Part shown: piece by piece, positions 8,375-16,810 of the stretch
Layout: each line of letters begins with the position of its first letter
Position numbering within the stretch: position 1 is the stretch's first letter
Origin: Gammaproteobacteria bacterium
GTDB lineage: Bacteria > Pseudomonadota > Gammaproteobacteria > DRLM01
Length of the DNA: 42,061 bases
NCBI GenBank assembly: GCA_023266095.1
Contig: JAHFRV010000026.1
Span: forward strand, 1-42,061
Direction of reading: 5' to 3'
Program-made: the position numbers and the translations under genes
The notes under the pieces: generated by a model
What the model saw: only the letters and a program-made list of their open reading frames with translations
What the model was told of the DNA's origin: nothing
Database searches by the model: none

Positions 8375-8739
8375 GCTCCATCGCGAGGCGGCCCGCCTAA
8401 AATCGGGGCGAATCACAAATGCTGAAAAAGCAGCAAGCATGCCGCAACTTGCGTGCGCGCTGACGGGTGCAGCACTGGCGAGCAGGCGAAATGACGCGCC
8501 GTCTTGGTTCACATCCATGGCCTGGAACCGCGACTTTAAGCGCCGCGATGGTGCGCCCGCATCGCTGCGTGAGCGTTTATGGGGCAAATTTCTAATACCA
8601 CTCATCTGCGGTGTATTCGGACGCGTCTGTTCGGCGCAGTGAGTGCGAACCTCCACGTCGCGCAAATCGCTTTGCGCATAACGCATTTTAGCCAGCCGGT
8701 TTTGGGGTGGATGGTAATGCGACTGGGTTTCGCTTGCAC
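8375..8739. other. Divergent regulatory region between the two guanidine promoters
   Basis: No convincing gene is present. A 94-codon frame at 8358-8642 overlaps the left promoter and matches nothing. The region is the right size for an activator such as NtrC to loop to both sigma-54 promoters, and it holds an NtrC-like dyad at 8539-8555. A second, imperfect candidate is at 8454-8471 (TGCGC ... GTGCA, one base too far apart). Confidence 0.5.
8539..8555. promoter_or_regulatory. NtrC-like enhancer site
   Basis: The 17-mer centred here reads GCGCC-GCGAT-GGTGC plus one base on each side. The NtrC consensus is GCACC-N5-GGTGC, so nine of the ten arm bases match with correct spacing. It lies about 165 bases from the left promoter and 185 from the right one, a usual enhancer distance. 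Binding by NtrC itself is inference. Confidence 0.5.
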
Positions 8740-8755
8740 TGGCATATCGCTTGCT
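8740..8755 (+). promoter_or_regulatory. Sigma-54-type promoter of the guanidine hydrolase transcript
   Basis: TGGCATATCGCTTGCT has GG and GC exactly ten bases apart, a TGGCA -24 box and a perfect TTGCT -12 box. The predicted start near 8766 puts the riboswitch at 8817 inside a ~200-base leader of the guanidine hydrolase gene. Confidence 0.75.
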
Positions 8756-8816
8756 CTATGTTTAGCGAGTCCGAGGGTTGCGGCCGTATCGATGCGGCGG
8801 CACCTCGTTATGACAA

Positions 8817-8909
8817 CTAGGGTTCCGGTTCGGTGACGAATGCTGGTCCGAGGGTTGTCGGCCTCCACGGGGAGGTTACACGGCGGGATAAAAGCCCGGG
8901 AGATTCGTC
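8817..8909 (+). promoter_or_regulatory. Guanidine-I riboswitch (ykkC) ahead of guanidine hydrolase
   Basis: The aptamer blocks occur in order: CTAGGGTTCCGG (8817-8828), CTGGTCCGAGGG (8843-8854), hairpin CCTCC/GGAGG (8862-8875), TTACACGG, and CGGGATAAAAGCCCGGGAGA (8884-8903). GACGAAT at 8835-8841, just before the GGTCCGAG block, is complementary to ATTCGTC at 8903-8909 just after the aptamer, a candidate switching helix. No poly-U run follows, so control could be translational or by another termination mode. Confidence 0.95.
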
Positions 8910-8965
8910 GGTCTCTCACGACTCTTATATTCAGCCGTTTAACCAAACGATGGAGGATCCTCATC

Positions 8966-10156
8966 ATGTTTATCACATCCCGTAAGCACAGCGCGTTTAA
9001 TATCCATGGCGCGAAGCGCCGCCATCACCCCAACTTCGACAAGACCCAGCTGCAAGGCTGGAAGATGATGCACAAAGAAGCCGAGCTGCCGCATGCCGGC
9101 TGGGACGCCGAAGAAAAACGTTGCCTTGAACTCGGCCTACAAGGCGCCGACAGCATCCAAGATAAATCCATTCCGACCTTCGCCCGCGGCGAGCTGCCGC
9201 ACTTCGCCGGCATCAACACCTTCATGAAAGCGCCGTATATCGAAGACGTGAGAGATGTCGGCAAATTCGATGTCGCGGTGATGGGTGTGCCTTTCGACGG
9301 CGGCACGACATATCGTCCCGGCACGCGCTTCGGACCCCAAGGCATACGCCGCATCTCGGCGCTGTATACGCCGTACAATTATGAAATCGGCGTGGATCTC
9401 CGCGAGCAGATGAGCATGTGCGATATCGGTGATGTATTCACCATCCCCGCCAATATCGAAAAGACCTTCGATCAGATATCGAAGGCGACCGCACACGTCT
9501 TCGCCAGCGGCGCCATGCCGATTATTTTGGGCGGCGATCATTCGATCGGTTTTCCGACGGTGCGCGGTATTGCCAGTCAGACCGACAAGAAAATCGGCAT
9601 CATCCACTTCGACCGTCACGCGGACATACAAGAGAAAGACTTGGACGAACGCATGCACACCACACCCTGGTTTCATGCGACCAATCTCCCCAACGTGCCC
9701 GCCACCAATCTGGTGCAGATCGGTATCGGCGGCTGGCAGGTGCCGCGTCAGGCGGTGAAGGAGGCGCGCAAACGCGACACCACCATCATCACCATGCACG
9801 ACGTCGAGAAACTCGGTCTCGACAAGGTCGCCGAGATCGCGTTGGAGATGGCGTGGAAAAACTGCGACGCGGTGTATTTGAGTTTCGACATCGACTGCGT
9901 CGACGCCGGCTTCGTGCCCGGCACCGGCTGGCCCGAACCGGGCGGTTTTCTGCCGCGCGAGATTTTGTATCTGCTCGGCCTGGTAGCGAAGGAAGGCATC
10001 TGCGGCATGGAAGTCGTCGAAGTCTCGCCGCCTTATGACATCTCCGACATCACTTCGCTGATGGCCATGCGCGCCATCGTCGATGTGCTGGGCACGGTGG
10101 TCGCGCACGGCAAGATGGGCTCGCACCGTCACATCATCCGCGGTTGGAGTGGCTGA
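8966..10156 (+). CDS. gdmH: Guanidine hydrolase (nickel-dependent ureohydrolase, GdmH type)
   Basis: Arginase/agmatinase-superfamily enzyme of 396 residues, long like guanidine hydrolase and longer than usual agmatinases. Expected reaction: guanidinium + water to urea + ammonia. Metal motifs are intact: GGDHS, HFDRHAD and SFDIDCVD, followed by GTGWPEPGG, where ordinary agmatinases usually have GTGTPEPGG. The start at 8966 has GGAGG at 8952-8956; extension to 8840 would read through the riboswitch and is rejected. A guanidine-I riboswitch upstream, a guanidine-type importer divergent, and urease downstream all favour guanidine over agmatine. The nickel-insertion helpers that accompany GdmH in cyanobacteria (HypA/HypB-like) are not present beside it. 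Agmatinase or guanidinobutyrase remain alternatives, but less likely. Confidence 0.9.
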   Translation: MFITSRKHSAFNIHGAKRRHHPNFDKTQLQGWKMMHKEAELPHAGWDAEEKRCLELGLQGADSIQDKSIPTFARGELPHFAGINTFMKAPYIEDVRDVGKFDVAVMGVPFDGGTTYRPGTRFGPQGIRRISALYTPYNYEIGVDLREQMSMCDIGDVFTIPANIEKTFDQISKATAHVFASGAMPIILGGDHSIGFPTVRGIASQTDKKIGIIHFDRHADIQEKDLDERMHTTPWFHATNLPNVPATNLVQIGIGGWQVPRQAVKEARKRDTTIITMHDVEKLGLDKVAEIALEMAWKNCDAVYLSFDIDCVDAGFVPGTGWPEPGGFLPREILYLLGLVAKEGICGMEVVEVSPPYDISDITSLMAMRAIVDVLGTVVAHGKMGSHRHIIRGWSG

Positions 10157-10437
10157 TATTGACGTCTGTTGCGGCGTGTTTGTTTGGACCTATCGCAAAA
10201 TTGCTTAATAGGCCTTTTGGGAATGCTCAGAATATACCCCGCTCCCTGACTCTTTCCCGCAAGGGAGTAAGCAGCGCCGCCGGCATGGTAAAAGACCTTC
10301 GTACTCCTTTGCTTGGGTGAGCGCGGCCGACGGTGAGGAAGGGCGTAGCATGTTGAGATGGCTTATCAGAAAGGCTGGGGCACTGTTGCAGACCAGGAAT
10401 GGCCTCGATGGATGAGGCAATGAAGGGATGAAACACG
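10157..10437. other. Spacer between guanidine hydrolase and ureD
   Basis: This stretch of 281 bases has no gene I can support. I see no terminator with a T run after the hydrolase stop and no acceptable sigma-54 promoter, so urease could be transcribed by read-through from the riboswitch promoter. An undetected sigma-70 promoter cannot be excluded. Confidence 0.35.
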
Positions 10438-11280
10438 ATGCAGTCGCAAACTCATGCACAAAACAACGAGGCTTGGAGCGCGCGTCTGGAATTGAATTTC
10501 GACGCGCATGCCGGCCGCAGTGTATTGGCGGCGCGCCGTCATTCCGGTCCGTTGCGGGTGCAGCGGCCGTTTTATCCTGAAGGTGAGCGGGTCTGTCACG
10601 TCTATTTATTGCATCCGCCCGGCGGTGTAGTGGGTGGCGATGAATTGATGATCGATGTCGTGGTGGCGGCAGGCGCCTCGGCCTTGCTCACCACTCCCGC
10701 GGCGGGTAAATTTTATCGCAGCCATGGCGCCGTGGCGCGGCAAGCGCAAACTTTGCGGGTGGAGCAAGGTGCGACGCTGGAATGGCTGCCGCAGGAGAGC
10801 ATCTTGTTCGACGGCGCTCACGCCGAGTTGTCGACGCGGGTGGAGCTGGCCGAGGGCGCGGGTTTCATCGGCTGGGAAATATTGGTACTGGGCCGGCCCG
10901 GCGCCGGTGAACGCTTTGAACACGGCGCGCTGCGGCAGCGTGTCGAACTGTGGCAGAAAGGTAAGCCTTTATATCTGGAACGTGCGCGTTATGAACAAGG
11001 CGCGGCTGTGCTCACCGTGCCGTGGGGTTTGGCGGGCTATGCGGTGAGCGGCAGTTTGCTGTGTGTGTGCAACGGCGTGGAGTTGCTGGAACAGCTGCGC
11101 GAGGCGGTGGTGCCGGCGGCGGGTTTGTTCAGCGCGACACAATTGGACGATGTGCTGCTGTGCCGCTATCTCGGCGAGCATGCCGATGAGGCGCGGCAGT
11201 GTTTCGAGACCGCGTGGCAGGTGTTGCGACCGGCGCTGCTACAGCGTCCGGCCTGTGCACCGCGGATTTGGGCGACGTGA
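10438..11280 (+). CDS. ureD: Urease accessory protein UreD (UreH)
   Basis: A 280-residue scaffold protein that binds apo-urease and, with UreF and UreG, opens the active site for carbamylation and nickel loading. Family motifs seen are RPFYPEG, HPPGGVVGGD, TTPAAGKFYRS and WLPQESILFDGA, in the usual order. The start at 10438 has GAAGGG about 10 bases upstream. It heads the urease gene run, which has the proteobacterial order ureD-A-B-C-E-F-G, and is followed by a 131-base gap containing a repeat element before ureA. Cytoplasmic. Confidence 0.95.
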   Translation: MQSQTHAQNNEAWSARLELNFDAHAGRSVLAARRHSGPLRVQRPFYPEGERVCHVYLLHPPGGVVGGDELMIDVVVAAGASALLTTPAAGKFYRSHGAVARQAQTLRVEQGATLEWLPQESILFDGAHAELSTRVELAEGAGFIGWEILVLGRPGAGERFEHGALRQRVELWQKGKPLYLERARYEQGAAVLTVPWGLAGYAVSGSLLCVCNGVELLEQLREAVVPAAGLFSATQLDDVLLCRYLGEHADEARQCFETAWQVLRPALLQRPACAPRIWAT

Positions 11281-11289
11281 TCGATTTTG

Positions 11290-11392
11290 GAGGCGCTGAA
11301 TAATTCCATCCTGGAATTTTCAGGGCGGCAAGACCCTACGCTTCGCTCTTCCCGGTGCCGGAGGAACCTCTGAATAAATCAGCGGCTCGTTA
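11290..11392 (+). repeat. Short intergenic repeat, copy 1 (between ureD and ureA)
   Basis: Shares two blocks with the region between ureF and ureG on the opposite strand: CTGAATAATTCCATCCTGGA near 11296 and AGGAACCTCTGAATAAATCA near 11372. The blocks are separated by a variable middle. The copies are inverted relative to each other, as expected of a mobile, non-coding repeat (REP- or MITE-like). The left block contains an internal inverted repeat, AATTCCATCCTGGAATT. Confidence 0.7.
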
Positions 11393-11411
11393 TGAATTTT
11401 GAGGAACAGAC

Positions 11412-11714
11412 ATGGAACTCACCCCGCGGGAAAAAGATAAGCTACTGTTGTTCACCGCCGCGCTGCTCGCCGAGCGGCGCAAGGCGCGCGGCTTGAAATT
11501 GAATTATCCCGAAGCGGTGGCCTATATCTCCGCCGCGATTTTGGAAGGTGCCCGCGATGGCAAGACCGTGGCAGAGATGATGAGTTACGGCACGACCCTG
11601 CTCAGCCGCGGCGAGGTGATGGAGGGTGTGGCGGAGATGATCGCCGAAGTTCAGGTGGAGGCGACCTTCCCCGACGGCACCAAGCTGGTGACGGTGCACA
11701 ATCCGATAGTATGA
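11412..11714 (+). CDS. ureA: Urease gamma subunit
   Basis: A 100-residue small subunit of the three-chain bacterial urease, with the typical start [23 protein letters not shown] and ending in the expected TLVTVHNPI-like segment ([11 protein letters not shown]). It has a structural role in the (UreABC)3 complex. GAGGAA lies upstream of the start. It is followed almost directly by ureB. Confidence 0.97.
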   Translation: MELTPREKDKLLLFTAALLAERRKARGLKLNYPEAVAYISAAILEGARDGKTVAEMMSYGTTLLSRGEVMEGVAEMIAEVQVEATFPDGTKLVTVHNPIV

Positions 11715-11737
11715 GCAATCCAACGGAGGAGCAGCAC

Positions 11738-12051
11738 ATGATCCCAGGTGAAATCGATACGGCGGACGGCGACATCGAGTTGAACGCGGGCCGCATCACG
11801 CTGCGCATCGTCGTCACCAACAGCGGCGACCGGCCCATCCAGGTGGGCTCGCATTATCACTTCTACGAAACCAACAACGCCTTGCGATTCGATCGCGACT
11901 TGGCGCGCGGCAAGCGTCTCAACATCGCCGCCGGCACGGCGGTGCGTTTCGAACCGGGACAACGTCGCGAAGTGGAGCTGGTGGAATATGCGGGTCAACG
12001 CCGCGTTTATGGGTTTCAGGCCAAAGTGATGGGCGCGTTGGGGAAGAAAGC

Positions 12052-12055
<4 letters not shown>
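11738..12055 (+). CDS. ureB: Urease beta subunit
   Basis: A 105-residue structural subunit of urease. The start at 11738 gives the classical N-terminus MIPGEI and has GGAGGA at 11725-11730. A start at 11711 overlapping the ureA stop would add nine unusual residues and is less likely. Family features are [17 protein letters not shown] and [16 protein letters not shown]. The stop overlaps the ureC start by four bases, indicating translational coupling. Confidence 0.96.
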
Positions 12056-13755
<1,700 letters not shown>

Positions 13756-13781
13756 CGATAGAATCGAAGCGAGAGATTGAC

Positions 13782-14210
13782 ATGTTGCATATCACCGAAC
13801 GTATCGCCGACCCCATTCCCTGCAATACCTCGCTAACCCTGCCCTTCGACTTGCGGCAGAAAAGCCGCCAGCGGGTGCGCTTGGACGACGGTCGCGAAGC
13901 TGCCTTGATATTGCCGCGCGGCGTGGTGTTGCGCGGCGGCGATAGCTTGCGTGCCGACGGCGGCGAGTTGATCGCGGTGCGTGCCGCGATTGAAGCGGTG
14001 TCCATCGCGTCCAGCGACGATGCCCGGTTGTTGGCCCGCGCCGCTTATCACCTGGGTAACCGCCATGTACCGGTGCAGGTGGGCGCGGGCTGGTTGCGTT
14101 ACGGCCGCGACCACGTGCTGGATGACATGTTGCACGGTCTGGGTTTGAGCGTGCGGCATGAGGAATCGCCCTTCGAACCGGAGTCCGGCGCCTATCAACA
14201 TGGACACTGA
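13782..14210 (+). CDS. ureE: Urease accessory protein UreE (nickel chaperone)
   Basis: A 142-residue nickel-binding chaperone that donates nickel to UreG and then urease. The start at 13782 (MLHITERI) is the usual N-terminus; the frame also opens at a TTG at 13752 inside the ureC end, which is unlikely. The C-terminal domain carries the metal-site segment HLGNRHVPVQV and LDDMLHGLGL. The tail is short with only two histidines (YQHGH), not a long His-rich tail, so nickel storage is probably minor. It overlaps ureF by 11 bases. Confidence 0.94.
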   Translation: MLHITERIADPIPCNTSLTLPFDLRQKSRQRVRLDDGREAALILPRGVVLRGGDSLRADGGELIAVRAAIEAVSIASSDDARLLARAAYHLGNRHVPVQVGAGWLRYGRDHVLDDMLHGLGLSVRHEESPFEPESGAYQHGH

Positions 14211-14889
14211 GCCGCGTTCGCGCGACGGCGCTCTGTTGCGCCTGTTGCAATTGACCAGTCCGACCTTACCCATCGGCGCCTTCGCTTATTCGCAAGGCCT
14301 GGAATACGCGGTGCAGGCGCAGTGGGTGCACGATGAAACGTCGGCGCGGACATGGATAATCGGCGTGATGCGCGAAGGCGTGGCGCGTTTGGATGTGCCG
14401 ATGCTGGCGCGTTTATATCGCGCCTGGTCGGTGAACGACGATGAGGCGCTGGATTACTGGAGCGCTTATCTGCGCGCCAGCCGCGAAGCGGCGGAACTGC
14501 GGGAGGAAGACCGCCAATTGGGCATGGCTCTCGCCCGTTTATTGCGCGATTTGGAAATAGCCGAGGCCGCACCGTGGTTGACCCGGCCGCAAGCCAGTTT
14601 GGCGACCCTGTTCGCTTTGGCGGCGGTGCGCTGGGATATTTCTTTGCGGGACGCCGCGAACGGTTATCTGTGGTCGTGGACCGAGGCGCAAGTGGCGGCC
14701 GCCGTTAAACTGGTGCCGCTGGGGCAGACGGCAGGACAACGCATTTTGTCACACGCGGTGCTGGAAATTACCGCGGCCGCGGCAGCGGGATTATCTGTGG
14801 ATGATGGCGAGATCGGTTACGCCGCGCCGCGCCTCGCCATCGGCAGCGCACTGCACGAAAGTCAGTATTCGCGTTTGTTTCGGTCGTGA
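14200..14889 (+). CDS. ureF: Urease accessory protein UreF
   Basis: A 229-residue helical accessory protein that joins UreD and UreG in the pre-activation complex and acts as the fidelity checkpoint for nickel loading. The typical opening is LLRLLQLTSPTLPIGAFAYSQGLE; later LVPLGQTAGQRIL is conserved. The start at 14200 (MDTEPRS) is chosen because a start at 14158 lies deep inside ureE. A 254-base gap with a repeat separates it from ureG. Confidence 0.95.
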   Translation: MDTEPRSRDGALLRLLQLTSPTLPIGAFAYSQGLEYAVQAQWVHDETSARTWIIGVMREGVARLDVPMLARLYRAWSVNDDEALDYWSAYLRASREAAELREEDRQLGMALARLLRDLEIAEAAPWLTRPQASLATLFALAAVRWDISLRDAANGYLWSWTEAQVAAAVKLVPLGQTAGQRILSHAVLEITAAAAAGLSVDDGEIGYAAPRLAIGSALHESQYSRLFRS

Positions 14890-14992
14890 ATGGGTTGAAC
14901 TACGGAGAGCACGGAGGACACGGGGAAGAGCAAAGTTTGTAAGTCGGGGATATATAGGCGATGGGTGGAGCGCGTTATTGTTTTGCTCATTT

Positions 14993-15083
14993 AAGGAACC
15001 TCTGATTTATTCAGAGGTTCCTGCGGCACAAGGATGTGCGTGCTCTGAGAATTCCAGGATGGAATTATTCAGAGCTTCCTTAA
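14993..15083 (-). repeat. Short intergenic repeat, copy 2 (between ureF and ureG)
   Basis: The inverted copy of the repeat at 11290-11392. The ends are conserved and the middle differs and is shorter. Within this copy ACCTCTGATTTATTCAGAGGT (15 of its bases as two arms) and AATTCCAGGATGGAATT each form hairpins, and GGCACA/TGTGC (15025-15039) forms a third. It could act as mRNA structure between ureF and ureG as well as being a mobile repeat. Confidence 0.7.
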
Positions 15084-15143
15084 GAATATCTCCTAAGAAT
15101 TCTTCGTGCTCTCCGTGGTTATAAATTACTTGGAGATTCAGTT

Positions 15144-15776
15144 ATGACTCAATCCGTATTGCGCGTCGGTGTCGGCGGCCCGGTGGGTTCGGGCAAGACC
15201 GCCTTGATGCTGGCGCTCTGCCGCAGCCTGCGCAGCCGTTATCAAATCGCGGCGGTGACCAACGATATTTATACCAAAGAGGATGCGCAGTTCCTCACCC
15301 GTCACGAGGCACTCAGTCCGGAGCGCATCATCGGCGTCGAAACCGGCGGCTGTCCGCACACCGCCATCCGTGAGGACGCCTCGCTGAATCTCGCCGCCGT
15401 CGATGAGTTGTGCCGGCGTTTTCCCGATCTGGATCTGGTGTTGATCGAGAGCGGCGGTGACAACCTCAGCGCGACCTTCAGCCCCGAGTTGTCCGATCTG
15501 ACCTTGTACGTGATCGACGTGGCGGCCGGCGACAAGATACCGCGCAAAGGCGGCCCCGGCATCACCAAATCCGATTTACTGGTGATCAATAAGATCGATC
15601 TCGCGCCGCATGTCGGCGCCTCGCTGGAGGTGATGGAACACGACGCGCGGCGCATGCGCGGTGACAGGCCCTTCGTGTTCACCAATCTCAAAACCGGTAC
15701 GGGCCTGGAGCACGTGCAGGACTTCATCATCCGCGCAGGCATGTTACGCGCCAACGGCGAAAAAATTTTCGCGTGA
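15144..15776 (+). CDS. ureG: Urease accessory protein UreG (GTPase)
   Basis: A 210-residue SIMIBI-class GTPase that delivers nickel to urease. The P-loop is [11 protein letters not shown] near residue 10, the metal-binding CPH is in [18 protein letters not shown], and the switch and base-recognition motifs [13 protein letters not shown] and VINKIDLAP are present. TTGGAG lies upstream of the start. It is the last gene of the urease run. Confidence 0.98.
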   Translation: MTQSVLRVGVGGPVGSGKTALMLALCRSLRSRYQIAAVTNDIYTKEDAQFLTRHEALSPERIIGVETGGCPHTAIREDASLNLAAVDELCRRFPDLDLVLIESGGDNLSATFSPELSDLTLYVIDVAAGDKIPRKGGPGITKSDLLVINKIDLAPHVGASLEVMEHDARRMRGDRPFVFTNLKTGTGLEHVQDFIIRAGMLRANGEKIFA

Positions 15777-15890
15777 GGGACGCACCAAATTAATTCCCAT
15801 CGCGGCGCACTGCTTCATCCTTGTTCGTGATTGGTTCCCCGCCGTCTCCTCGTCATCGATAAACGCTTGAAATGCGGATGCATAGGCTTT

Positions 15891-15906
15891 TGGCATGGAG
15901 CATGCA
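15891..15906 (+). promoter_or_regulatory. Sigma-54-type promoter upstream of the first porin
   Basis: TGGCATGGAGCATGCA keeps GG and GC ten bases apart with a TGGCATG -24 box; the -12 box ATGCA differs from TTGCA at one base. It lies ~80 bases upstream of the porin start. A half-site GCACC (15782-15786) of the NtrC type lies ~105 bases further upstream. Confidence 0.6.
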
Positions 15907-15987
15907 AAATCCTGTTCGCATAGGTTTGGGGATGGGCATGCATCATCCGTCATAAAGCAAGCGATCCAAAACGAGGAGATGATTTCA

Positions 15988-16725
15988 ATGAAATTGTGTT
16001 TCTCAAAAAAGTTGACGACTCTGGGAATGATGTCTGTTCTAGCGGGTGTGGCCTTGGCTGTGCCAACGGCGGCCAGCGCCGCGCTGACCGGCAACCTAGG
16101 CGTTTTTTCGAAATACGTCTTGCGGGGCATCACCAACACCACCGAGAACGACAACACCACGGTGCAAGGTGGATTTGACTACAGCCACGCCAGCGGATTT
16201 TACGCCGGCTACTGGGGCTCCAACCTGGGCTACGGCAGCGGCTCCGCCAACGGCTTTGAAAACGACATATACGGCGGCTACGCCGGCCAGGCCGGCGACG
16301 TCAGCTACAGCGTCGGCCTCATCCAATACTATTACATGGAAGTCGACGACTCCGACGGCCTGGAATTCGTCGGCAGCCTCGGCTACGGCCCGGTCAAAGC
16401 CGGCTTCAAATACCTCACCAAGGACGTCGCCTGGGGCAACACCGGCGACATCTACTGGACCGTCGATTACTCCGCCAGCCTGCCCATGGAATTCGGCTTC
16501 GGCGCCAGCCTCGGCTACTACACATACGAAGAAAGCGGCGACTTCATCGCCAGCTCGGCGAATGACTCCGCGTTCCGGCATCTCAACCTCAGCCTGACCC
16601 ACCCGATCGGCGCGACCGGCGCCAACATGAATGTCACCTACGTCATCGGCGGCGAAGACCGTCAAGGCACCGAACAGGACGACGCCCTGGTGCTCGGCGT
16701 CACCTACGGCTTCGAAGTGAAGTAA
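15988..16725 (+). CDS. TorF-family putative porin, copy 1 (FmdC-like)
   Basis: A 245-residue outer-membrane beta-barrel protein with a signal peptide cut after the AASA region near residue 29. Alternating aromatic strands follow, starting LTGNLGVFSKYVLRGI and ending TYGFEVK. It belongs to the gcw_chp/TorF family, which resembles the FmdC porin found with formamidase and amide transporters in methylotrophs. Likely role: letting urea and small amides across the outer membrane. The start at 15988 has AGGAG at 15974-15978; the ATG at 15979 abuts it and is too close. It precedes fmdA and is nearly identical to the second copy at 25254. Confidence 0.85.
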   Translation: MKLCFSKKLTTLGMMSVLAGVALAVPTAASAALTGNLGVFSKYVLRGITNTTENDNTTVQGGFDYSHASGFYAGYWGSNLGYGSGSANGFENDIYGGYAGQAGDVSYSVGLIQYYYMEVDDSDGLEFVGSLGYGPVKAGFKYLTKDVAWGNTGDIYWTVDYSASLPMEFGFGASLGYYTYEESGDFIASSANDSAFRHLNLSLTHPIGATGANMNVTYVIGGEDRQGTEQDDALVLGVTYGFEVK

Positions 16726-16733
16726 AGAACAGC

Positions 16734-16759
16734 ACATGGCCGGCAATTGCCGGCCATGT
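16734..16759. terminator. Perfect 26-base palindrome between the porin and fmdA (attenuator?)
   Basis: ACATGGCCGGCAA and its exact complement form a perfect dyad. There is no T run after it, so it may stabilise the porin mRNA or partly terminate, letting the abundant porin be made in excess of formamidase. A related stem with a T run follows the second porin. Confidence 0.45.
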
Positions 16760-16810
16760 GCAGGCGCGGGCCGTGGCTGTACCGGTCCTTTATTTTTAGG
16801 AGAACAGGTC

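Noticed and set aside
8358-8642. 94-codon frame in the divergent control region
   Set aside because: Overlaps the left sigma-54 promoter, no ribosome binding site or domain.
9137-10132. 331-codon frame antisense to the guanidine hydrolase
   Set aside because: Composition is that of a shadow frame (His/Asp/Val-rich), with no family match.
8966-10156. Plain agmatinase (speB) naming
   Set aside because: Guanidine riboswitch, GTGWPEPGG motif, length and urease context favour guanidine hydrolase; no polyamine genes nearby.
10370-10400. Possible sigma-54 promoter before ureD (GGGGCACTGTTGCAG)
   Set aside because: GG and GC cannot be placed ten bases apart; spacing is nine at best with the -24 box broken.
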